Source: Paenibacillus montaniterrae
Lineage (GTDB): Bacteria; Bacillota; Bacilli; Paenibacillales; Paenibacillaceae
Assembly (NCBI RefSeq): GCF_018403185.1
Contig: NZ_BOSE01000013.1
Location: 92,943 to 156,942, forward strand
DNA length: 64,000 nucleotides
Reading direction: 5' to 3'
The notes beneath the pieces were generated by a model. It saw nothing but the letters and a program-made list of their open reading frames with translations. It had not been told where the DNA came from and ran no database searches. Each line of letters opens with the position of its first letter. Positions within the stretch are counted from its first letter, which is position 1. A program made the position numbers and the translations under genes. Shown here in pieces: positions 16,782 to 24,935 of this stretch.

Positions 16782-17393
16782 ATGGATTGCAGTAAAGTTG
16801 GCCAGCTAATTTATAAGCTTCGCAAGGAAAAAGGGATGACGCAGAAGCAGCTGGCAGATCTTTTGAACATTAGCGACAAAACGGTATCAAAATGGGAGCG
16901 CGGAATGGGCTGCCCTGACGTAACACTGCTCGGGATGCTGTCTGGCATTTTGGGAGTGGAGATTGAGAAAATTTTAGCAGGTGAATTAAATCCAAATGAT
17001 AAGGACAACGGAAATATGAAGCGAATCAAATTTTATGAGTGCACAAGCTGCGGCAACGTGATGACCAGCTCGGGCGAAGCGAGTCTATCCTGCTGCGGTA
17101 GAATATTAGAGCCGCTGCAGGCCCAACAGGCAGACAGTAAGCATCAAGTTACAGTCGAAACTGATGGGGAAGAGTATTTTATAACGCTGGAGCATGAGAT
17201 GCTCAAGGAGCATTATATTTCGTTTGCGGCGCTCGTTACAGCTGACAGAGTACTGCTGATCAAGCTGTATCCAGAGCAATATGCTCAGTTCACAATGCCT
17301 AAATTGCGCCATAGTTCAGCGCTGTATGTCTATTGCACCAAGCATGGCTTATTCAAGTATGAGCCGTTGCATACGCTAGCGGTTGAGTTGTAG
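16782..17393 (+). CDS. XRE-family HTH protein fused to a desulfoferrodoxin-like domain
   Basis: 203 residues from ATG 16782, RBS GGAGGGAATGAG. Residues 5-60 form a Cro/CI helix-turn-helix (IYKLRKEKGMTQKQLADLLNISDKTVSKWERG). A zinc-ribbon-like piece follows (FYECTSCGNVM, CCG). The C-terminal 85 residues (FITLEHEMLKEHYISFAALV, then KLYPEQYAQFTMP) match the superoxide-reductase/desulfoferrodoxin fold, with H-x2-M-x3-H-type ligands partly kept. Probably a metal- or oxidative-stress-sensing repressor; the sensing role is inference. Its target may be the small Cys-rich gene that follows. Confidence 0.8.
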   Translation: MDCSKVGQLIYKLRKEKGMTQKQLADLLNISDKTVSKWERGMGCPDVTLLGMLSGILGVEIEKILAGELNPNDKDNGNMKRIKFYECTSCGNVMTSSGEASLSCCGRILEPLQAQQADSKHQVTVETDGEEYFITLEHEMLKEHYISFAALVTADRVLLIKLYPEQYAQFTMPKLRHSSALYVYCTKHGLFKYEPLHTLAVEL

Positions 17394-17498
17394 ACAAGCA
17401 ACATGCATTTCAGTTTTTTGTACGGGCATACTAACATTGATTCAGGCTCTGGTGGCAGCAGCCTATGTAACACTAGCAAGCCAAGGAGAGATGATAAG

Positions 17499-17744
17499 AT
17501 GGCGGTATGCCCACTATGCAATGCCTTGCAGCAGCTTATTGCCTACTGCTCTAATTGCCAAGCGCAGTTGGAGGATTGCGGCAAGGTATCGGATTTTCTT
17601 GATCCCTATGGGCACTATAACGATGACGAAACTGTAAAAATGGGCGATGGCTACCCGGACACAGCAACTGGCTCCATTTGTCCGCATTTATTGGCATGCA
17701 TGCAATGCGGCAGCGATGAGGTGCGATTTATACAACTTACTTAA
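17499..17744 (+). CDS. Small zinc-ribbon protein, unknown function
   Basis: 81 residues from ATG 17499 (AAGGAGAG upstream). Eight or more cysteines in pairs (VCPLC, YCSNC, ACMQC) suggest one or two structural zinc sites; the middle is acidic (DPYGHYNDDETVKMGDGYPD). No catalytic motif. It follows the XRE/desulfoferrodoxin-like regulator by about 105 bases on the same strand. Confidence 0.65.
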   Translation: MAVCPLCNALQQLIAYCSNCQAQLEDCGKVSDFLDPYGHYNDDETVKMGDGYPDTATGSICPHLLACMQCGSDEVRFIQLT

Positions 17745-17749
17745 TTTCG

Positions 17750-17928
17750 TATAAAAACTTCCCTGATGCTTAACGAGCAGCGGGTAGTAGTTGGCAGGCG
17801 ATACCGTTAAGGAAGAGCCAAGCACGATAAATAAGTCAGCACTCCGTGCCCGTTCAGCAGCTCCAAATGCTGCTCAGCCAGCGACTCGCCAAACAATACA
17901 ATGCTTCGATCCGTTCGCGGTAAAATTA
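17750..17928 (-). pseudogene. Sirtuin (Sir2 NAD-dependent deacylase) remnant, frameshifted
   Basis: Read on the minus strand, one frame gives TDRSIVLFGESLAEQHLE and a second frame gives AERARSADLFIVLGSSLTVSPANYYPLL. These are consecutive pieces of the NAD-binding C-terminal half of bacterial sirtuins (the FGE and GSS motifs). They sit in different frames, and neither the zinc-binding cysteines nor the N-terminal GAGxS motif are present nearby. The rest of 17929-18067 shows nothing I can name. Confidence 0.75.
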
Positions 17929-18067
17929 GACAAATGGCTAGCTAGTATTCTTCATATTCACCCCGATTTTTCTATCCTCGTTATCTATGCATACTAGACT
18001 CAAAAATCTCGTTCTATACAACCTCCTTTTCGACGTGACTCCCGCTTACTCATGTTTTTGCGCTAAA

Positions 18068-18234
18068 CTAGGGCGTGTATGCAAACTCAGAAGGGAGCAG
18101 ATTATACCGAATGTTCGTTCCATGCAAGGCGCTTTTTCGAAGGCGTACCGGGTGTACGTCAAGGAAAGGCAACGCAGCAGGGGGCGAAAAGGCGGTATAG
18201 GATGCCCCTAAGCGGGTTTGCATACACGCCCTAG
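18068..18234. mobile_element. MITE-like element, 167 bp with 19-bp perfect terminal inverted repeats
   Basis: CTAGGGCGTGTATGCAAAC at the left end (18068-18086) is perfectly inverted at the right end (18216-18234). Both ends carry CTAG, as expected of a TA or CTAG target duplication next to a GGGCGTGT end, a pattern common in IS5-type (IS427 group) elements. No transposase gene fits inside, so it would be non-autonomous. It lies between the sirtuin remnant and the AraC gene. Confidence 0.7.
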
Positions 18235-18302
18235 TAAAAACTTCGCAATTCTAATCAAAAAAAGATTACGCTCCTGAGCTATGATGAAGAAGAGGTGAGC
18301 GA

Positions 18303-19178
18303 ATGAAATACAGTAGAGCAACTCAGCAAACGATTCATTACATTGAAGAGCATTTGCATCATGAGCTGCTGCTTGATGATCTTGTACTGGCGGCTGGATA
18401 TTCCAAATATCATTTGACTCGGATTTTCAAGCAGGAAACCGGAAAGTCCTTAAGCGAGTACATCCGTATGCGGCGCCTTGCAGTTGCTGCAATGCTGCTG
18501 CTTCATACCGAGCACTCGATATTGGATATCGCCTTGGAGCTGCATTTTCAGTCACAGGAGGCCTTTACGAGGTCATTTCGCGAGCTGTACGCAATGCCGC
18601 CAGGAAAATATCGCAAAATGATGAAATCAATATGGAGAACGGAGGAAGATTATATGGTACCAGCACAAGAAGTAAAAGGATGGTTTTTAAGCGGATCACA
18701 TCCATGGAAATACAACTATGCAATTGATGAGAAGGTGTTTCACTCGGGCAATCGCTCAGGTGTATTGTATTCGATCGAAAGCGCCGATGAAGGAGAATTC
18801 GGCACGATGATGCAGAGCTTCCTTGCTGACGACTATAGAGGCAAACGATTGAAAATGTCATGCTACTTGAAATCGGAAAAGGCTCATAAATGTGCAGCAT
18901 GGTGTCGTGTGGACAATGCAGCGGGCGACTCGATTCAATTTGACAATATGGACAACAGAGCGATTCTGGGCACTACGGATTGGAACTATTATACGATTGT
19001 GCTTGATGTGCCCGAGGAAAGCGACTCAATTCATTTCGGTGTGCTGCTTATTGGCAGCGGCAAAGTATGGGCTGACGGATTCAGCTTTGAGGTTGTCGAT
19101 GAAAAAACACCGCTCACCAATATGGAAATTCAAAAAATTTTGCCGAAGCAGCCTGCCAATCTTGATTTTAGCGAATAG
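18303..19178 (+). CDS. AraC-family regulator with N-terminal HTH and C-terminal sandwich domain
   Basis: 291 residues, ATG after GAAGAGGTGAG. The AraC double helix-turn-helix is at the N-terminus (residues 8-108: LVLAAGYSKYHLTRIFKQETGKSLSEYIRMRR and the second helix pair SILDIALELHFQSQEAFTRSF). After a linker, residues of about 125-275 look like an all-beta domain (MSCYLKSEKAHKCAAWCRVDNAAGDSIQFDNM), similar to carbohydrate-binding sandwiches found in Paenibacillus and clostridial AraC proteins. It may sense a small ligand or sugar; target unknown. Confidence 0.88.
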   Translation: MKYSRATQQTIHYIEEHLHHELLLDDLVLAAGYSKYHLTRIFKQETGKSLSEYIRMRRLAVAAMLLLHTEHSILDIALELHFQSQEAFTRSFRELYAMPPGKYRKMMKSIWRTEEDYMVPAQEVKGWFLSGSHPWKYNYAIDEKVFHSGNRSGVLYSIESADEGEFGTMMQSFLADDYRGKRLKMSCYLKSEKAHKCAAWCRVDNAAGDSIQFDNMDNRAILGTTDWNYYTIVLDVPEESDSIHFGVLLIGSGKVWADGFSFEVVDEKTPLTNMEIQKILPKQPANLDFSE

Positions 19179-19217
19179 TTGTCCTGCATGGGATGGAGCT
19201 AGCCAAGAAAGCGAAGC

Positions 19218-20333
19218 TTACAGCGGCTCGGGCTCGCTCCATTCAACGGCAGAGAAACGAGTATGCAGCTTCCATATCAGCTCGGAACGGCTGTTCACTT
19301 CAATCTTAGCGAAAATCGCCTTCAAATGATCCTGTACTGTATGGCCGCTAATTGCCAGCTGGCTCGCGATTTGCTTGTTGGAGCTGCCCTTGAGCAGCTC
19401 ATACACCATCTGCTGCTCACGCGGCGTTAGCCCATAAAGCTGCATCAGGTATGGCAGCATGCTTGCAGGTGAAGCTGACTGCATCGTGACCACGATTTGC
19501 TGCTGGGCAGCAGCATGAGGGTAGCTTGCATCAGCGGGCTGCAAATAAGCTGCTTTAATCGTCATAAAGCCTTCATTCTGCAGCGGAATAAACAGACTGT
19601 GCTGCTGCAGCCGATGATCGGCAAGCAGCTTGCTGCCAAGTGCTTGCAGCGGCTTAGGCAGCTGCTGCTCCATTAGCTGCTCAGCCTGCTGCAGCAAGCG
19701 CAGCAGCTTTTTGCCGCGTTCATTGCAGTAGAGCACCTGGAGTTGCCCTGACAGCAGCAGGAAGCCCTGCTCGCTCTCAGCAGTTTGTACCGATAATGCA
19801 GCACGATCATAATAATACTGCTTCAAAACTTCTCCCATAATAGGGACAAGCCACTCAAGCTGATGCTCGTCCGTTTCTGTAAAGATCGGCTGAGCAGCAG
19901 TTTTGCACTTGAAAAGCGTAAGAAAGCCCCAGCATTGTCCCTCATAAAATAGTGCAGCGCGCAGCTCATCGCTAAAGCCCCCAGGCTCAAGCAGCTCCGT
20001 ATAGCGCTGATTAAGCTGCGGTTTACCTCCTGCTGCCTCGTTTAAACGGATGACATACCTATTGTTTCTTACCATTTCCTCATAGCTTAATTGATCAAGC
20101 TTGGCATACTCGGCTGCAAGCAGCTTGTCATGCATATGCTCAATTGCCGGAGCTGTTAAAGCTCCAGTCGATAGCAGCGTAAGCGGATCTGTTAAGGTAA
20201 AGCAGTATGCATCAAATTCAATTTGCTTTCTCATCGCCTCCAGCATAGCCAAGCGATAGCTTGCAGCATCCTGAGCTTGCCTGTGGCAGGCATTAGAAAT
20301 GCTGCGCCAGTACGAACTGGCGGGAGTCTTCAT
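19218..20333 (-). CDS. LuxR-family HTH regulator with GAF-like N-terminal region
   Basis: 371 residues from ATG 20333 (AAAGGAGAG upstream). The C-terminal LuxR helix-turn-helix is clear: LTPREQQMVYELLKGSSNKQIASQLAISGHTVQDHLKAIFAK. The first 300 residues, rich in Gln/Leu, contain GAF/PAS-like pieces (FYEGQCWGFLTLFKC; LLSGQLQVLYCNERGKKLLRL) and no receiver aspartate, so it is not a classic response regulator. It is divergent from the saccharopine-dehydrogenase-like gene with a Fur-box-like site between them and probably regulates it. Confidence 0.85.
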   Translation of the reverse strand: MKTPASSYWRSISNACHRQAQDAASYRLAMLEAMRKQIEFDAYCFTLTDPLTLLSTGALTAPAIEHMHDKLLAAEYAKLDQLSYEEMVRNNRYVIRLNEAAGGKPQLNQRYTELLEPGGFSDELRAALFYEGQCWGFLTLFKCKTAAQPIFTETDEHQLEWLVPIMGEVLKQYYYDRAALSVQTAESEQGFLLLSGQLQVLYCNERGKKLLRLLQQAEQLMEQQLPKPLQALGSKLLADHRLQQHSLFIPLQNEGFMTIKAAYLQPADASYPHAAAQQQIVVTMQSASPASMLPYLMQLYGLTPREQQMVYELLKGSSNKQIASQLAISGHTVQDHLKAIFAKIEVNSRSELIWKLHTRFSAVEWSEPEPL

Positions 20334-20395
20334 GTTTATCTCTCCTTTATCCCCCGTATTTATGGGATGGCGAAAAAATGCCGCTTCATTATAAT

Positions 20396-20410
20396 TGAGA
20401 ATTATTATCA
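20396..20410. promoter_or_regulatory. Fur-box-like site
   Basis: TGAGAATTATTATCA matches the Bacillus 7-1-7 Fur consensus TGATAATNATTATCA at all but one position. It lies between the divergent LuxR and saccharopine-dehydrogenase-like genes, 38 bases before the latter. Confidence 0.6.
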
Positions 20411-20447
20411 ATTATATCATAAAACAAGTTAAAGGAAGAGGTCAATC

Positions 20448-21530
20448 ATGAGAAGAAGCATCTTAATCGTGGGCGGTTATGGCAAGGTAGGCGGACATAT
20501 CGCCAGGCAGCTATGCCACACGACGAACCATCACCTGATCATTGCTGGGCGCAGTCTGGAGAAAGCGAGCGCAAGCTGCCGGCTGTTAAATGGGAGGGCA
20601 GAGCCGCTGCAGCTTGAGTTGAAAGGTCCCGTTGATCCAGCATTGCTTAAGCGGGTTGCTGTTGTCATCATGTGCCATGAGCAATTAGATGTAAGCTTTG
20701 CCAAGCAATGTCTGGAGCTTGGCATACATTATGTAGACATTTCCGCAAGCTACTCGTGGCTGGCGCGGCTGGAGAAGCTGGATGAGGAAGCTCAAGCAAG
20801 CGGTGCAACAGCTGTGCTGAGCGTTGGCTTTGCGCCGGGGCTCACTAATTTGATGGCAGCACATGCTGCAAGGCAGCTTAAACGGGTGGACAAGCTTGAA
20901 ATCGGCATATTGCTTGGCTTAGGCGAAGCGCATGGAGCTGCTGCAATAAAGTGGCTGTTCGAAGAGCTGCTGCAAAGCTTTGTGTTGGAGGGGCGCAGCG
21001 GCTCAAGAAAAATTCGCAGCTTTACAGAGCGTAGAAGCATGCTGTTTGCCCAGATCGGCAGGCGGAGCTGCTATCGCTTTAACTTTTCTGATCAGCATAC
21101 GCTTTACGAGGCAAAGGCTGCCGCAGAGGTAGGAACGTATTTAGGCTTTGACGTGGAGTGGATGAATCGCATACTCGCATTGCTGCAGCGCATTAGAGCC
21201 ACAGCTTTGCTGCGCAGTCGATTTGTCTCACAAGCATTAACAGCACTTGTGCAGAAGAAATCGTTCGGCAGCAGCGTATGTGCGATTCATGTAGATGCGA
21301 CAGGCGAGGACAGCATGGGCAGCTCGGCCAAGGTTCAGCTAAGCTACACAGCCGAGCAGGAGGCGGTACAGACAGCTGCCATAGCAGCCAATGTTGCCGA
21401 TCAGCTTATGTATGGAGGGTACCCAAGCGGAGTGCATCATATTGAGCAGTTGTTCGCTCTTCAAGCTCCGCTGCAGGCCGATCTTATCTCTTCACTAGCA
21501 CTTATTGCGATACATGATATGAAGTTATAA
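20448..21530 (+). CDS. Saccharopine-dehydrogenase-like NAD(P)-dependent oxidoreductase
   Basis: 360 residues, RBS AAAGGAAGAGG. The N-terminus is a Rossmann loop (ILIVGGYGKVGGHIARQL) followed by the saccharopine dehydrogenase NADP-binding pattern (CHEQLDVSFAKQCLELGIHYVDIS) and the characteristic SVGFAPGLTNLMAAHAAR. Family members act on lysine/opine-type substrates or, like staphylopine dehydrogenase relatives, in metallophore making; others are of unknown role. A Fur-like box upstream hints at iron control, but no other metallophore genes are here, so substrate is open. Confidence 0.82.
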   Translation: MRRSILIVGGYGKVGGHIARQLCHTTNHHLIIAGRSLEKASASCRLLNGRAEPLQLELKGPVDPALLKRVAVVIMCHEQLDVSFAKQCLELGIHYVDISASYSWLARLEKLDEEAQASGATAVLSVGFAPGLTNLMAAHAARQLKRVDKLEIGILLGLGEAHGAAAIKWLFEELLQSFVLEGRSGSRKIRSFTERRSMLFAQIGRRSCYRFNFSDQHTLYEAKAAAEVGTYLGFDVEWMNRILALLQRIRATALLRSRFVSQALTALVQKKSFGSSVCAIHVDATGEDSMGSSAKVQLSYTAEQEAVQTAAIAANVADQLMYGGYPSGVHHIEQLFALQAPLQADLISSLALIAIHDMKL

Positions 21531-21539
21531 TGGCTGAAT

Positions 21540-21594
21540 ACTAGAAAGCGAGGAGCGCAGCGTAGGTGATACCTACGAGAGCACCTCCAATGTT
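21540..21594 (+). repeat. Partial copy (A) of the structured intergenic repeat
   Basis: Contains the core hairpin of the family: GAGGAGCGCAGCGTAGG, a 5-base loop, then CCTACG..GAGCACCTCC. Flanking AGAAAGC (21544) and GCTTTCT (21613) form an outer stem, so this copy may also separate the convergent genes on both sides. Confidence 0.7.
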
Positions 21595-21610
21595 TACTTT
21601 TGAACTTCCT

Positions 21611-22372
21611 CTAGCTTTCTTGTTCTTGCGTTGTCTCAATAAACGTACTGTCCTCCAGCTTGAATTGATTGTTTTCCAATCTGTAGCTTGTATCAAGCGT
21701 CCCGACAAATATGCCCGGCGATACCTGCAGCGATTGTGAAACGATCAGCCGATCATTTTCAATACGATAGGACGTCACCTTGCCTACAGCGGCCTCTTCA
21801 AACCACATGGCAGCCTCGTCAATCTGGAAAGCGAACGTATAGCTTTTCGAATTGAATTTAATCGTATATATTTGCTTGCCGTCCTTCTCTATGACACGGG
21901 AGGACAGCTTGTCTTTTAGATCCTTGTTCGGATTTGGCGCAGTAATTTCAGTAAAGTCCGTGCGCATAATATGAGCTTCAGTGTTGAGCACGCCTGTGCC
22001 ATATCCTTTCGTCAGAAACAGAAAAATTTCATCCTTTCCGTCTCGATCCAAATCCGTCACAATAAGCTCGGGATAATAATCTGGATTGGCAACATTTTCC
22101 CACTGATAGGTTTTAGATTCATCACCGATATGGACCGTAATTGGAGCAACAAGCTCGTTGTTTTTTTGCTCAATGCCCGTAATCGAGATATTTTCTGCCG
22201 CCTGCTCCGCCAACACAATATGATCCTCTGCTTGTGTGACAGCCTGCTCGACATTGGCAGCGATGCCTTGCTTGTTCGCGCTATTATTGTTGGTTGCTTG
22301 CGTGCAGCCAAACAAAACAGCGCCGGACAAGCAAAAGAACAACGCTAGAACTGTATATTTTTTCAAGGACAA
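21611..22372 (-). CDS. Lipoprotein with FG-GAP/VCBS-like calcium-loop motif, unknown function
   Basis: 253 residues. The signal peptide ends in a lipobox (GAVLFGC, Cys23), so the mature protein should be anchored to the outer face of the membrane. After a low-complexity linker, residues of about 60-150 include ITVHIGDESKTYQWE and the DxDxDGxxE loop LIVTDLDRDGKDEIFLFL as in FG-GAP/VCBS repeats, which bind calcium. The rest is beta-rich (IVSQSLQVSPGIFVGTLDTSYR). Function unknown. Confidence 0.8.
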   Translation of the reverse strand: MSLKKYTVLALFFCLSGAVLFGCTQATNNNSANKQGIAANVEQAVTQAEDHIVLAEQAAENISITGIEQKNNELVAPITVHIGDESKTYQWENVANPDYYPELIVTDLDRDGKDEIFLFLTKGYGTGVLNTEAHIMRTDFTEITAPNPNKDLKDKLSSRVIEKDGKQIYTIKFNSKSYTFAFQIDEAAMWFEEAAVGKVTSYRIENDRLIVSQSLQVSPGIFVGTLDTSYRLENNQFKLEDSTFIETTQEQES

Positions 22373-22502
22373 AAGCCCCTTTCTTTAATTCAAGATAATT
22401 CCACGATAGTTATGACGCCAAATGATCTGTAATGTTGCGAAAAGCGTGGCAAATTCGCGATTTTCAGAGTTACTATTGCTTTAATAGTTTTATGCATACA
22501 CG

Positions 22503-22833
22503 ATGGTAAGAGCATTGGCCGAACGCGGCTATCGCTTAGCTCTAGCTGCTGATGGCTTGGCGCCATGGATTGAGTGCGGATGATTATAGTCGTATTGGAT
22601 AGTTGGCAATTATTTAAGCCGCGACGTAGGAGGGGCTAAACAGCTTGGCATAACAAGCGTGTTTATCGATTGGTCGCCGAGATAACCTAAATTGCCTGCG
22701 GATAAATGGAGCAGCCTGATTACATATTCACGAGCCGCTTGAACTTCTGAACATCGTTGAACAGCTTGGTCAAAGGCTAGCTCTTCCTTTAAGTTTACAC
22801 AGTACTTGAGTGACTTGGCAATTCTTTTATCGC
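22503..22833 (+). pseudogene. HAD-superfamily hydrolase remnant with several frameshifts
   Basis: Short pieces in different frames are recognisable: MVRALAERGYRLALAADG (22503), RDVGGAKQLGITSVFIDWSPR (about 22620) and HEPLELLNIVEQLG (about 22728). They follow the order of a HAD hydrolase (helix before motif II, motif IV NDVGGAKQLG, C-terminal end). The catalytic DxDxT start is absent. The rest of 22373-22900 holds nothing else I can identify. Confidence 0.7.
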
Positions 22834-22907
22834 AAAGCAGCGATATTGTTAAGCATGCAGCCGTCTAAAAAGAGCGGCAGGTATCGAAAATTATCAATAA
22901 CAACAAA

Positions 22908-22949
22908 GGAAGTTCAGATTGTCAGTTTTTACTGACTTTCTAAACTTCC
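22908..22949. terminator. Bidirectional terminator downstream of catalase
   Basis: GGAAGTT..GTCAG and CTGAC..AACTTCC arms with a short T loop; CTTTTTCC follows on the plus strand and TTTGTTGTT on the minus strand, where it would end the katA transcript. Confidence 0.8.
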
Positions 22950-23011
22950 CTTTTTCCTGGACTCGTTATTTAGCTGGATAACCAGATGAATTGAACATTA
23001 TTGCAGCAGCA

Positions 23012-24496
23012 TTATTCGCCGCGACCAGCTGCCGCTTCAACCTCGCTTAAGGAAATGCCAAGCGCTGTTGCAACACCCTCGCCGTAGGCAGGGTCAGCTT
23101 TATAGCAGTTGTTAATATGGCGCAGCTTCACTTCTTTCGTAGTGCCTTGCATATTGTCAGCCGTATTTTTGAACAGGCGTTGTTTTTCTTCGTCGGACAA
23201 TAGGTTGAACAGCTTGCCTGGCTGCTCGTAGTAATTGTCATCATCCTCACGGAAATTCCAATGATCCGCTGCACCGAACAGATCAAGCGCCGGCTCTTGA
23301 TGCTCTTTGCTGTCTTGATTGTCGCCGTAGCTGTTAGGAGAGTAAGGCACGCTCGGATTGTTTTGATAGACGCGTCCTGCGCCATCGCGATGGAATGGGC
23401 AGAAGTTGGCTACATTTTTCGGGTAGTTGACTGGAATTTGCCAGTAGTTGACGCCTAAACGATAGCGCTGAGCATCACCATAAGAGAATAGTCGCCCTTG
23501 CAGCATTTTGTCTGGCGAGAAGCCGATGCCTGGCACAATGCTTGCAGGCGAGAAGGCTGCTTGCTCAACGTCGATAAAGTAGTTTTCCGGATTGCGATTC
23601 AGTTCGACCTCGCCTACCTCGATCAACGGGAAATCTTTTTTATACCATACCTTCGTTAGATCAAACGGGTTGTATGGCATATTGTTCGCTTGCTCTTCCG
23701 TCATAACCTGGATATACATTTTCCATTTCGGGAAGTTTCCTTCTTCAATCGCGTTGAACAGATCGCGCTGATGCGATTCACGATCTTGACCAATTAGCTG
23801 AGCTGCTTCTTCGCTTGTCAGGTTTTTAATGCCTTGCTCGCTCAAGAAATGGAATTTTACCCACACGCGCTCATTGTCGGCATTATACAAGCTGAAGGTG
23901 TGGCTGCCGAACATATGCATGTTGCGGTAGGAAGCAGGAATTCCACGGTCACTCATAACGATCGTAACCTGATGCAGCGCCTCTGGTAGACTGGTCCAGA
24001 AATCCCAGTTAGCTTGCGGATTATGCATATTCGTTTTCGGGTCGCGTTTGACAACGTGGTTAAGATCCGGGAAACGCTTCGGATCGCGGAAGAAAAAGAC
24101 AGGCGTGTTATTGCCTACAAGATCCCAGTTTCCTTCCTCAGTATAAAACTTGATCGCTGTACCGCGAATATCGCGCTCGGCATCAGCTGCACCGCGCTCG
24201 CCAGCTACTGTCGAAAAGCGGATGAACATGTCCGTTTTCTTGCCGACCTCTGAAAACAGTTTTGCTTTTGTATATTTCGTAATATCGTTCGTCACGGTAA
24301 ATGTTCCGAAAGCACCGGAGCCTTTAGCATGCATACGACGCTCAGGAATGACTTCACGATCAAAATGCGCCAGCTTTTCAAGGAGCCATACATCTTGTAA
24401 AAGTACGGGTCCGCGAGGACCTGCCGTTAAAGAGTCATCATCGTTTGGCACAGGAGCACCAAAGGCTGTAGTTAGTTTTTTGTTGTTATCTACCAT
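23012..24496 (-). CDS. katA: Monofunctional haem catalase
   Basis: 494 residues, RBS GGGAGGG. Small-subunit (clade 3) catalase: the distal His56 is in VIPERRMHAKGSGAFGTF, the substrate-channel Asn region in RFPDLNHVVKRDP, and the proximal haem Tyr in RLFSYGDAQRYRLG. It disproportionates hydrogen peroxide in the cytoplasm. A PerR site would be expected; the AT-rich DNA before the gene (24500-24545) contains only imperfect TATAAT-like dyads, so control is not proven. Ends at a bidirectional terminator. Confidence 0.96.
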   Translation of the reverse strand: MVDNNKKLTTAFGAPVPNDDDSLTAGPRGPVLLQDVWLLEKLAHFDREVIPERRMHAKGSGAFGTFTVTNDITKYTKAKLFSEVGKKTDMFIRFSTVAGERGAADAERDIRGTAIKFYTEEGNWDLVGNNTPVFFFRDPKRFPDLNHVVKRDPKTNMHNPQANWDFWTSLPEALHQVTIVMSDRGIPASYRNMHMFGSHTFSLYNADNERVWVKFHFLSEQGIKNLTSEEAAQLIGQDRESHQRDLFNAIEEGNFPKWKMYIQVMTEEQANNMPYNPFDLTKVWYKKDFPLIEVGEVELNRNPENYFIDVEQAAFSPASIVPGIGFSPDKMLQGRLFSYGDAQRYRLGVNYWQIPVNYPKNVANFCPFHRDGAGRVYQNNPSVPYSPNSYGDNQDSKEHQEPALDLFGAADHWNFREDDDNYYEQPGKLFNLLSDEEKQRLFKNTADNMQGTTKEVKLRHINNCYKADPAYGEGVATALGISLSEVEAAAGRGE

Positions 24497-24671
24497 GCTA
24501 ATCCCTCCCAGAATTTATAAATGAACTTATACTAAGTATTATATTATATTTAGTCTAAAAGTAAAATGAAGATATGATGAGAATTTGCTAAGGATATGAT
24601 GAGTATTGAAATTTGCAGTAAAAGTACAGGGAAAAGAAAGCAAAATTGCAGTAAGGTGATTGATATAAAAC

Positions 24672-24815
24672 GTGAAGAAGCAATATAAACGAGAAGGATT
24701 AGAGCAGCAGATTGTGCTGCAAATTTGGTGTAGAGGATATGGTAGTTCGAATTGTAGTTGGAATTGTAGTTCGTATAGTAGCTCGTATGGATATGTACGT
24801 ATGCCTATACTATAA
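24672..24815 (+). CDS. Possible 47-residue Cys/Ser/Tyr-rich small protein
   Basis: A GTG-started frame gives a basic helix (KKQYKREGLEQQIVLQIW) and a Gly/Ser/Tyr/Cys tail with short repeats (CRGYGSSNCSWNCSSYSSSYGY). AAGGTG lies 14 bases before GTG, somewhat too far. Composition recalls small spore-coat or cell-surface peptides. Otherwise 24497-24935 is AT-rich with no gene I can support; treat this as a candidate only. Confidence 0.3.
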   Translation: MKKQYKREGLEQQIVLQIWCRGYGSSNCSWNCSSYSSSYGYVRMPIL

Positions 24816-24935
24816 CGCAAAAGTACAAGCGCTTCCATCAGAAATTTTGTAGAGAATTGTAGAATCAAGTCTTCCGGATTGTGGCAACCATTGTCAAGCG
24901 ATTTTCGTCAAATAGGGTAAAAGGGGGAGATAAGT

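Noticed and set aside
18100..18211. Small reading frame inside the 167-bp MITE
   Set aside because: Too short and lacking a ribosome site; the DNA is explained by the inverted-repeat element.
24497..24545. PerR box before katA
   Set aside because: Only imperfect TATAAT-like dyads are present; none reaches the TTATAAT-N-ATTATAA consensus well enough to annotate.
24539..24868. Minus-strand 109-codon frame in the AT-rich gap after catalase
   Set aside because: No ribosome site, biased composition and no recognisable family; it opposes the plus-strand candidate.
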